Positions 32,400 to 43,200 of a stretch of DNA of 64,000 nt are shown in pieces. The stretch covers positions 20,624,857 through 20,688,856 of the forward strand of contig OX465102.1 in the NCBI GenBank assembly GCA_949987565.1. Direction: 5' to 3'. Numbering within the stretch: position 1 is the first letter of the stretch; every line of letters starts with the position of its first letter. A program made the translations under genes and the position numbers. The notes under the pieces are model-generated. The model saw only the letters and a list, made by a program, of their open reading frames with translations. It was not told the DNA's origin and ran no database searches. This DNA is from Luidia sarsii. Taxonomy: Eukaryota > Echinodermata > Asteroidea > Paxillosida > Luidiidae.

Positions 32400-34800
32400 G
32401 AACAACCCCATCATTTCTATTGAAGAACTACTTCATTGCGTTAAATCCAATTAATCTACAGTAGATGCATTTTCATCAAAAAAGCAGTGCACCATCTTTT
32501 CTTTACCTCTTGTTTTGGGATAAACATACCTGTAAATGTACCGGTACTTGTACAGCGATACAGAAATGTCGCCGGCTGGGATCAAAATGTCTGATCCTCG
32601 GTTTTAAAATGAAAAGTTGAGACGCCCTTCATAATCTGCCATTGACGTACATGTACATTCCTGTAGTGTCCTTGTACATGTACATGCTCATGTCGATGTA
32701 ATTATGTATAGGCCCTATATGGCTTGTATATGCCATAATTATTGCCAGCCATTATGCATAAATCACATTATAAAAATGCAAAATTGTTTTGTTGGCAATA
32801 TAATTTCACATTAACTTTTGTGATCACATCTGGTTGGAAAAAATATATGTGTACTTGTATACATGTCAGCACATGCTGGAAAGATTTACTGATTATTTTC
32901 CTGAATTGATACGTGTACGTGTACAGTTACGAACGTTGTATACATTGCATGAAATTGATTTGATTTATTTGTGCTGTGTGCTGTATACCGTAGTGTACAT
33001 TTGCAGTTGTATATCCCCCCAGTATTTCACATTTGCAACTACTGTACTGTACATGTATGTTTACATTTACCGGTATGTACTATCAGGTCTCGATTTACCC
33101 CACAAAATTTGCATGCACTACACTGGTGCATGTACATTTTACCGGTAGACCAAAGAATCTACATACACCAGGAATAACCTACACACGTACATGCACCATA
33201 CTTTTGCAAACACACTGTACGTGACTACGTGTATCGCATATTTCTGCATTTAGCAATCAAACATGTAAGCCAAAGATACTGTTACGTCAGGTGACTATTA
33301 AAACGTTTTAATCGGTCTTTCCCCAGAATATAGTGAGTCTGAGGGTATTAAATTAAAATCTTGCCGATATAATAAAGTAAACTTGTGAGAATCATACTTG
33401 GTTGCATGCGTGTGTCATTCTTTTGTGTTGAAGATAATATTAATAATTAATGGTGTAGTAACTTTAACATTAATTCTATTGCCTATCTTTAGCGTTGAAT
33501 TATCTTTAGTGTTCTATTACTGTATCTTCGTTGTTGAATTTCATCAACAGGCTCTGGCTCGCCAGAGTATTCTGGTGGATAAAAACTTACATGCACATCG
33601 TGCATGCTGAAAAAAAAAGCCACATGCACGCAAATATCCATTTGCGCTGGTGCATGCGTTTACCTGGGTAAATCGAGCAAGTGTACCAGTACATCACACA
33701 GCCACAGTGAATGCCTATGTGCAGTACTTGTTCATGTAAATCTGCTTTAAAAAAATGATAATGGCACTGAACATGAACTGCTGATAGTGGCCAGCAATCA
33801 CTGCAGCGAGTGTGGTATTACCGGTACTCCCTTCAGTGAGAAATCTGCTTAATCAATGATAATGCTGCTGATAGTGGCCAGGCAATAACTGTCAGAGTCT
33901 TGTGTGATATTGTGCCACCCAGAGAGGATTAAGATACTGAGGCAGGGTGTCAGATGTCAGCCACGCTTTGTGCTACACATCACTGGAGTTGGCTGGCAAT
34001 GGGAGACCGTAAATATTATGAAGTTGTCAGGAGGACTGAATAATGTGCTACTGATTGAGTATGCATTGGAAAAATGTACAGTGGCCTGCTGCTGTGTACA
34101 TTGCACATACCTGTACATGAGCGCAACTGCCTCAACACATTTGGCCATATGTTCTGTGTACAGTCCATCCCAGTGTAGTTTTATGTACTTTGCATTTGTT
34201 TATCTTTCTCACATCTGTGTGTACATTTTTTTTACACTTTTGATGCATACAGATAAGGATGAGTGTGCATACCTGATCATTCGGCATTTTGCTGAAAAAG
34301 GAAAACAAAATAAGCACAAGTGTTGCAACTTGCTAACTGCTTACTGACTTACTGTACAGTGAAAACGAATAAAATGCAAATCTCCAAAAATTTAATTAAG
34401 TGTGCTTGGCTCTACATGTACATGTTTGCTCTTGTGCTCTTGAACATGATACTGTCAAGAGTGAAGGGAGGCTGTTAATTTCTCTTTCAGATAATGGACC
34501 GCTTTTCTGTTTATAGTCATCATGCCCGCCAGTCATTACTTCTGCTTTTGAACATCATCTGGTATCAACACAGTTGATCTGGAAAAAATAAAGATTCCAA
34601 CCAGATGCATTGATAGAAGACTAGAAGAGATTATTTCTGCTGCATCAAACAACTCCTGGCTTGCTCTTGTGATTTCAAGCGTCCAGAAAACTTAACGTTC
34701 GTCTGTTTTTGGTTCACTCCAGGAATGTTTTCCCCCTCCAGAAAGGTAGAGTCATCAATCACCACTGAAGGCATTTGGCAGTCAAAGAAAGGTCCTTTTC
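32400..34800. other. Intergenic, no gene seen
   Basis: AT-rich with many tgtacatg words (32640-32690, 33040-33140). A short direct repeat (gataatg, tgctgatagtggccagcaat at about 33760 and 33855) is present. No recognised coding sequence. Confidence 0.45.
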
Positions 34801-34845
34801 ATTTCATTTTGTTTCATTTATTGCGCCAGCATTAAAAATATCAAA

Positions 34846-35228
34846 TATCAAATATCATATTCCTCTGGAACTACCCACACGACCTACATGTATGGCTCTA
34901 TCACATGCACTACCTCAAACATCATATACCTCATCTCTTGTAGAGTTTGTAATGTTCAGTATGTTGGTGAGACTAAAAACACCCTCAAAAACGTATCTGT
35001 GGCCACAATCTGTGATCTACAATCAAAACCGGTAAAATGGACACCCCTCAGGCTGTTGGGTATCACTTCAATCTCCCTGATCATTCGATATCAGATATGA
35101 GTGTACTGGGCATAGAATCCCTTGGTCACCGTAGTAATGCTGTCCGTCTTAGCCTTGAGGAAATGTGGATGAAGCGTCTTTGGACTATTCAACCACATGG
35201 TCTCAACATCCAGGAGGGTAATGACTAA
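34846..35228 (+). pseudogene. Penelope-like retroelement fragment: GIY-YIG endonuclease, frameshifted
   Basis: One frame reads SNIIYLISCRVC, then NVQYVGETKNTLK, the IIYLI and YVG halves of a GIY-YIG nuclease as joined to Penelope-like reverse transcriptases. After a frame change near 35020-35040 a second frame reads AVGYHFNLPDHSISDMSVLG, then EEMWMKRLWTIQPHGLN and stops at 35228. The reverse transcriptase is absent, so this is a 5'-truncated dead copy. The YVGET and PHGLN patterns are diagnostic in my judgement. Confidence 0.75.
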
Positions 35229-35239
35229 CACCATGCAGC

Positions 35240-35600
35240 TTTCTGATAATCCTTCTTTTGTGTTCAGTCCTTCACACTTCTCTCTTTGATCTTTCCCCCT
35301 CTTGTCACTAATCCCTACCCTACTCCTTGCCCTTCTCTTTGATTTTTCCCCTCCTCTCACTAATCCCTTCCCTTCTCCTTGCCCTTCCCTTTGATCTCAC
35401 CCTACCAGCTTTACTCTTTGTCCTTTGTTTCTCATCCGTGTCCTATTCACTCTCTCCCCCTTCCTTGTATACATGTATCTGTTTTGTCCTTGTCACTCTG
35501 CCTTAGAGAAAGGTCCTTCTAGCATCGAAACGTCAGGCCCACTAAATTTTGAGATTTGCATTTTGGTAATTTTAGTCAGTAAGCAGTTTGCAACATATCA
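35240..35600 (+). repeat. 3' tail of the Penelope copy, with hammerhead-like motif
   Basis: A pyrimidine-rich spacer (35250-35480), then gcct (35500), tagagaa, ggtcct...agcatc, GAAACGTC (35527-35534) and aggc, then ttgcattttggtaatttta and gtcagtaagcagtttgcaac. The same order recurs reversed at 55150-55430 and 17010-17190. Confidence 0.65.
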
Positions 35601-35765
35601 TATTGCATTAAAATACAGAAATTTGTCTTCCACTGGCAAGAAAGAGGATCCTAAAAGTAAAACAGCACATATTAAGAAACAGTAAAATATGCACAATATC
35701 TACATGATCATACACAATAATCAAAGATAATTCTATCAATTAAATACACATTGAAAGTTCACATT

Positions 35766-35870
35766 CAAAAATTCAGATAGGGAAAATTAAAAAATTCAGA
35801 TAGGGAAAATTCAAAAATTCAGATAGGGAAAAATCAAAAATTCAGATAGGGAAAATTCAAATATTTAGAC
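35766..35870. repeat. Minisatellite, four copies of about 24-25 nt
   Basis: Unit aaattcagatagggaaaatt repeats four times with small changes. Confidence 0.75.
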
Positions 35871-36719
35871 ACAAATTAAAATGATACAACAGCATTGTGC
35901 TTGGCGCTATCGTCTGACCAGGGAGTTATACATGTACTTATGAATTGAAATTGGAATGAACAATTGCCTGAAACGTGAATGGTTTGTTCTCGGCACACAT
36001 AGACGAATGCCAGAGCGGTTAAAAGTGGGTTAAAAAGTGGGTGGGTTGGGTCACGTAGTATTGCACTAACTTGCTACAGTACAGTATAAGGGAGATGGGA
36101 AAGATGAAAAAAGTCATCTGTCACAAGGTGTCAGTGATAGACTTTAAATTGTAGATTTCACAAATCCTTGCCACCCCTCCCCCCCCCCATTAAATAGAGT
36201 ACCATACCGGTACATGTACACGCGTATGTATACATACATGTATGTATGCACAGTAATGCGTGATCATGCAATAAACAAATTATCCATTCGTTACTGAATA
36301 TTCAGAGCCTTGTTGGAATCCTAAGACGTCATCGCAAACAATCGCCTTTTTTCTCGGAAAGGTGAATGACTAATCCATGTGTTCATGCATGACATTTGGA
36401 AAAAGAAACTGTGAGGTCCCCCCCCCCCCCCGAGGGTTGAGAATTTTAACTACATGTACGTGAATGTGCACCTGCAGGAGAGATTGTAGTAGTATATGTA
36501 CAAGTACATGATGAATGGAGCCGTGATGCATTGCCCTGGGTGCTGTGTGGATTGAGGATGGGGGACATGCCGAAATGCCAGCGCCAATTCGAAATGCACT
36601 ACACATGTGCCAATGCATGATTGAATTAGGGCCCATGCAAAATGCCTCCAGTTGTCACTCTGAGCATTACTTTTCGTCCTTTCACAGTGCTTGGACGAAT
36701 GCCAATTCCTTGGTTGTCC

Positions 36720-36900
36720 TACATGTACATGTATACATGTGTGTACATGTATGTATGTAGTGTGTACTGTACATGTACATGTACATGTACGCTGTACATC
36801 CACACATGTACAAGTACATGTACAAGTACAATACATGTACAGTACATTCAAAGATGTATGTACTGTACATGTACATTCAAATATCTGCAAATGTGTACAT
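36720..36900. repeat. TACATG simple-repeat tract
   Basis: tgtacatgtacatgtac and variants fill this interval; the hexamer is self-complementary. Open frames here (Met-Tyr-Thr-Cys strings) are products of the repeat, not genes. Confidence 0.8.
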
Positions 36901-36999
36901 TGTACCATGGTACCATAATTATTGAACCTGAACATGTACATTGTACAGTGTATGCACTATGCACACATGAGTTACCGTAGTGTAAAAATTAATGTTTAC

Positions 37000-39900
37000 T
37001 GTATGATATAAGAACATGTAGACTAGAGTGATATACAAAAATATGGGTAACTTATTCTCAGAAAAAAAGGAAAGACGCTACATACCATTATTAAACCTAG
37101 CTGCCAAATCCTGAGAATAAAGCATATTTGATCATTGAGTGATACAAATGTCTTCTTACTGCCTAGGACCAAAATGTAAATCTCAATTCAAAGAGGGCCG
37201 GATGTTTATATCCTACATTTATACGTGTACTGTACGTGTAGCAGGACCTTTCTCAAAAACCTTGCTATAACACCTTTCTGAAAGGTATGCACAATGTACA
37301 TTAAAACATACTTGTATGTACTTGTACAGCGATGCAGAATACATGCATTTGACTTTGAGAAAGGTCCTGCTATGATTGAAACAATTTTTTTCTAAAATTC
37401 TATGCATAATACATACATTGTTCACATCATTTTACTCGGAATGCCATGTTCTGTACAACTTGAAATCCCCTTTTTTCAGTGAAACGTACAGTACATACCA
37501 GTACATGTGCAGCATAATCTACGTGTACATGTATGGTATTGGCACATAACGGTACCGTATTTGCAAAATTGAGTCCCAGTTTAGTTTGGATTATGAGGCC
37601 AAATGACAGTTGAAGTTGGCTTGCGCCAGTTGAAGGCCATCCCAAACTGGCTTGGCTGGCCAGTTTGAAAAAAAGAAAAGCAAAGATAGACAGGCAGTCT
37701 CGACCACTTCCTCTTGTGGCGATTTTGGAACCATCTGTCTCCAATCTGGGATTTGCCTGGTAGTGCTCAAAGAAACAGTAATTACAGAAAAAGACCATCA
37801 CCAAATAAGAACTCTTCAGCTGCGCTACAAACCGCAGAGCATTTCTCCTTCTGAATCTTGCCTCCGTTTAATGAAACTGGCCCTCTATCTAAAATTGGAA
37901 TGACATCGACAAGCATCCCATCACGAAGTGTGGGCCTGTTAAGATTTGAGTCTGCATGGTCATCCCAGCTGGCCACTTGAAAAAGTTTGTAAAACCCTGC
38001 TCTTTAGGCTTGGGCGATTCGACTCCAAATCGGGAAGAATCGACGCCAAAATTGGAATCCAAGCCTCGATTCTATCTTTTTGAGGAATTAATTCCACAGA
38101 GAGAATCGATTCCATACTCGGGTAGTCGATTCCATGAAGCTTCAAGTGATTCTGCAAATGACCAGCTTCCTTTCCAGAGCGATTCCTGGGTGAACCGAAG
38201 CGACTTCAAAGTCAAACCACGGACCTCAAAGAAAACTGCATTTACCTTATTCACAGTACATGTTTTGCCTGGGAACAGATTTTCTTCTGAAGAACTTTCA
38301 CTTCTTTCAGGAAAAGGTATCGATCATGAACATGCAGAACATGACCTAATGTCTGCCAAAGATGGACACAGGAGGGAGAGAAAGAAAATGAATTGGCGCA
38401 TACTTTTCAAAATCAATTGAACAAGAATTTCTTCCACGTGTGCAGGATTGTGGCCACTCTGTCTCTTGCCTACGTTGTCAGGATCACTCCATTCTGAAAC
38501 AAAAAGAAATTCATGACTGGGTGTCAAGTAATTGGGCAGACGTGAAGTTTAATCCTTGTCCTGATAAGAGCCACATGCTAAGGAAGTTCAATTATGTTGT
38601 GTCATTTATAAACCACATGTATGCTGACATACATGTAACTCCCTTGGGCAGAATGGATCAGGTGATTGTCCCGATCGATGCTTGCCTTGTTACCATACTT
38701 TACTCATACAAAACAAAGATGTCGGAATGAAGAAATTTACTTGGACTACTACAGTAGTACTTGGACTAGATTTATGCCTTTGAGATTGCTTGCTGCCAGC
38801 AATTTGTCTTTTTTTCATTTCCCCAAAATATGTACATGTACTGTCAGAGATGATTACATTTGTATGTCTCATCACTCATATGAATGATAGGCTTGAAAAC
38901 TGGCAAGCGGAGGCTTGCGGAACCAAGATCTGTGGAGACTGGAGACCACGTTTGAAACTTCCCTTCCAAGTTCCATGTGTGTTTGCAATGAAGTCGTTCT
39001 GCCAAGAATCTGGCTTTCTGCTCCCTAATGTTTTTCCTACGGTTCTGTGCTGATTCACTGAAAAAAAAAACACCTTGGGGTCAGTTTCACCAAACTCATC
39101 ACTACCTTTGCCTGATAACAAGGCAGTGAGCAATGCACAGAAACCATGATATGGCCTATCAAAACTTACGTGTACTGTCCATTTTACATGTAACTACTGG
39201 TACATATGTAACATCTTATAAGTGGAGTTACGATGCATAGGAAGACTTTGTGAAATTCCCTCCTGTTGTATCAAAGAAAGAATGCAATTAACCACTAGTT
39301 ATGATTGAATGCCACAGCTGGCTGAAGTTTCAGGCAGGAGCAAAGGAGATCAATGTCAGACATCTTGCAGAATTTGCATTTAAAGTAAAGGGTTTTCTCT
39401 GAACAAGTTCAACCTTAAGCTTAGATTAGGTGGTATTTGAAGCTTTGCATGGTGGAACGTGGTAGTTGCAGGTACATCATGTACCATACTTGTCTCTTTG
39501 TGAGAGGTGTGGGTTCTGAGAAGAACTGGTGAGGGTGGGCTGGAAGTTCCAGACGGCCTGAGCGCACTGGCTGGAACGTCGAGTCTACAGTGTTCCTGTA
39601 CAATACTACATTGTAGGTACAGTACAGTATGTTCATGTACATGTACTGTCCATGTCCCTTCTCGGGCATTGACACTTCATAGATGGTTACATACGTTTCT
39701 AACCTCCAACATTAATCTACATGTAGTGCCTACACATTTTACTGACTTTGAAATATCTGACATCTCTCCTTCACCTTAGAGCTCCAGTCCCTCTTGACAA
39801 AGTCATTAATTTCAGTTTCAAACCTGGAAGTTATAAGCGCCCTCCTCCCTGCCCCAAGCCAGATCATATCCGGCTGCCGACCTTTTCCCGGTTTTTTTAG
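37000..39900. other. Region upstream of gene B
   Basis: Contains family A fragments (about 37170-37260 minus; 37350-37385 plus), a block of gattcgactcc/gaatcgattcc words (38010-38135) and a copy of the ggtttctgtgcatcgctcat family (39075-39265). No protein domain or certain promoter. Confidence 0.45.
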
Positions 39901-39958
39901 GGGGAGGCTGAATTATCTTTTCCCTTCTGTCTTCCCTTCTTTTCTTTTGGGACTCTAG

Positions 39959-39973
39959 CCATCTCCAGAGACC
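39959..39973 (+). other. 5' UTR end of gene B, spliced to an unseen upstream exon
   Basis: A long pyrimidine tract (about 39916-39950) followed by gactctag forms a strong 3' splice site at 39957-39958, only 15 nt before the ATG. The start exon is therefore probably not the first exon; at least one non-coding exon should lie upstream. Confidence 0.55.
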
Positions 39974-40247
39974 ATGATGGAAAGCCACGGCAAGGCAGAC
40001 GCCCCCGCAGGACCCGACAAGGGCAAGTACGCCCTGCAGCTGAGCGACTCGGACTTCGCCCAGAGCGGCGGCAAAGGGGACTCGCTGGACGGGGCGGGAG
40101 AAGGTGATGGCGCCACCGGCAGCGATGAGAATACGACCAGGGGCAACTGGAGCAGCAAGATGGACTTCCTCCTGTCCTGCGTCAGCTTTGCGGTGGGCCT
40201 GGGCAACGTGTGGCGGTTCCCCTTCCTCTGCTATGAGAACGGCGGGG
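39974..40247 (+). CDS. Gene B exon 1 (start codon, N-tail, TM1)
   Basis: Starts ATGATG; the first Met gives an N-tail of about 62 residues, rich in Asp, Gly and Ser with no signal peptide, normal for SLC6. [12 protein letters not shown] leads into TM1 and [11 protein letters not shown]; the exon ends CYENGGG at a phase 1 donor (gtgagt). The Na1 ligands Ala73 and Asn78 lie here. Confidence 0.92.
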
Positions 40248-43200
40248 GTGAGTGGTTAATACAGAGCTGGCTTCTTTGCATTGGAGGGAAAGAGATTCTT
40301 GAACCCCCTCCATATCCAAGCAAACACATTGCCATGTCACTGAAATATGAATGCCCCCCCCCCAAAAAAAAAATAAACACCCCAAAACAAACAAACAAAC
40401 ACCACACATACAGACAAATGGACATAACTAAGCAAACAAATAAAATAAACTGCCAATCAAACAAGCAACCTAGTAAACAAACAAACAAACATAACTGAAG
40501 TAAATCAATTCATTCTGCCTCCAAGTAAGTTCCCAATTGCTGTGATAGTACAAGAATGGCGAGAATCTATTCAGCCTTTGAGAAAGATCCTGCTAGGATG
40601 GAAACACAAAGTTTTTTTGAGATTTTCTTTACAATCATTGAAGTGTCAAAAGCAGACTGCAACATTTTTGCGTCACTTTAAGCCTCAGTCCTTTTAGCTG
40701 CGAAGAGGCTCCAGTACATGCATGCATGTGCATGCATTCACACTACTGTAGGTGGGCAATGGTAAACATTTGTTTTGCCTGAGGTAGTTGAGTGTGACGA
40801 AGCTTTCCTGAACGGAAGCAGTTTCCCCCACTCCAATGGTCCCACTGGAATTTCACAGACTTCCTTTGGTGTAGATTTGAGTTTCCTCTCTGAAAATTGC
40901 AACTCAGATGTGTTGCTTTGGTCACCTCATCACTGACTACCATCGAAACAGCCCAAGCAATTTCTTTGGTTAGTGTGTAGGGCCTGTATGCACCAAAAAT
41001 AAATTTATGGATAACCCATCGTAAGTTGTGATACACCGTATGGTTTCTGTGCGTCGCTCATCGCCTTGCGATTGGCTGTTAGTTACGATGAGTTTGGTGA
41101 AATTAAGTTGATCAACCACTGATGATAAGGGCACTGGTCCAAGCAGGACCTTGCTCTCTAATCTCAGAGAAAATAATCCACGATTTACACATTTTGAGTT
41201 CAAAAAGTCAGGATTTAGTGCCAAGCAAAAGGAGTCATGCATGCATCGATCATTGGAATTGGGAGAGATGCGACCATGCACTGTAGATGTACATTGGTGT
41301 CTCTATTTCCCTCTTTTTAAAAATGGTAATAGAAAACTGTTCACTCAACCAGAACCTCTGATTTTGCATACTACCAGTGCTCTTACCATCTGAGCTACAT
41401 GTACAGTACATGTACATCTATGTATGATACAGCTGAGCTATTTCCCTCTTAAGTCCATGCAAATAATTTACATTTAAATGACATACATTACAATTCTAAA
41501 TACACACTTCATCCTTCCTCTTGATAGCCAGGGCAGGCTCAAGATTGGTCTTAGAAGAAATGGAATCTTGTTTTTGTTGCACCGGGGACAGTCTGGATAA
41601 CCCTCATTAATTTTGGGCAACTCATCCGTTGTCAAAATAGGATTTAGTGCCAGATTGACTCGGTTGTGGTCATCGATCATGAAAGCCGGAAGATAAGCCG
41701 TAGGACTTTCCTTCCCTTTTTTATGCATTGCTTGAAATTTACGTCAGTTTGTCTTTCCTTTTGGTTGAGAAGATACAGTCAGTCACATATACAATACACA
41801 AGGATGAGATTCTTCCAACGTTTGGCGGAATTAATACATTGGAACTTTGACATTCCGACTTATAATTTCAGTTCCGACTTTTTCCGTTCCGTGGTCTGAA
41901 AAAAATAAATAAATAAAAATACTAGAGAAGGGATTCAAAGTCTTCCGTAACGGTTATAGTCTTAGAATCAAAAATATGCTACCGACAGTAGTAACACATC
42001 ATATGATAAATGTCAGGCAATTTCCAATACCGTGCAATTTCCACGACTGAAAAATCAAAAATTATATTCAAATAATGATGTAATGCTTTATAAAAAGATT
42101 CAAGTGCTCAGAAATGGGCTCAGATTGTACCATAGAGCGTCTATAATCCACAATTTTAAGGGGCCATAAGCGGGACCAGAAACCCACGCTGTAAGGGCTT
42201 GCCTGCGTCAGGACAGAAAATCTCAGACATTTTCATTTTGGGAGAATCTCATCCCTGAATATATCCATGTACCGGTACATATACCGGGTGTATACATGTA
42301 CATGTACATGCACATGTACACTGTACACGTCAGTACATGTATGAAATACATACATGTACATGTTCACTACATGTATGTTTATGCATGTGCATTGGACCTA
42401 AAGTATTTATAGAATAATAAGTTATGTATGTATTTACAGCGTAGCATTGCGTCGTTGAATTAATTGGGTCTGACGGAAAAGTAACAGATGCGATGGCTTG
42501 ATCCTTATGCAAACTCAAACTTACAAATTAGCCTTATTGTACAAAACACGTTCCGGTACAGTGTACCATACTGTATACAGTATCTGAAATTGCTGTCTGA
42601 ATACTGAATTATGTACTGTATAATTACATTCGTGAATACAATATGCATACATACATGATACATGTAGAACATACAGGTACACATATATACAAATCCTACA
42701 ACTTTAGTTTAATGACCAAGACCGTTATACTGTATGTACAGTATGCCAACTAAACATGTATTGAAATTAACTTTGAAAATGAAATCTATATTATCCAGTA
42801 GGCCTAGTCAAGGCTTACATTAATGTATGATATGAGATTACATGCACTGATGCACATACCCGGTACCATCATGCAGAACCTCCAACTTCCAAGCTTTGCA
42901 ATGATGTCAACTTTCTCTCTCTGTATTTTTGACAGGAGCATTTTTGATCCCCTATGTGATCATGATTTTCATGGCTGGCCTGCCTTTGTTCTTTCTGGAG
43001 CTGAGCTTTGGCCAGTTTGCCAGCCAAGGATGCCTGACCATCTGGAAAATATCCCCACTGTTCAAAGGTAAAGTATTCCCCCTGCATATCAAACTGTGGG
43101 GTGGCCCACCTCACTATTTTAATGGGCCACCTAAGGTGCAATGTACTATGTCTCAAAAACTGCCACCTTGGTTGGGGGTCCAACATCAGGCTAGAAAACC

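Noticed and set aside
33904..34347. A 147-codon frame
   Set aside because: Low-complexity Cys/His/Tyr content typical of AT-rich non-coding sequence; no domain.
36450..36941. A 163-codon frame rich in Met, Tyr, Thr, Cys, His and Val
   Set aside because: Its middle is translation of the TACATG simple repeat.
37956..38420. A 154-codon plus-strand frame upstream of gene B
   Set aside because: The sequence is made of gattc/gaatc words, shows no domain and has no supporting splice or codon signal.
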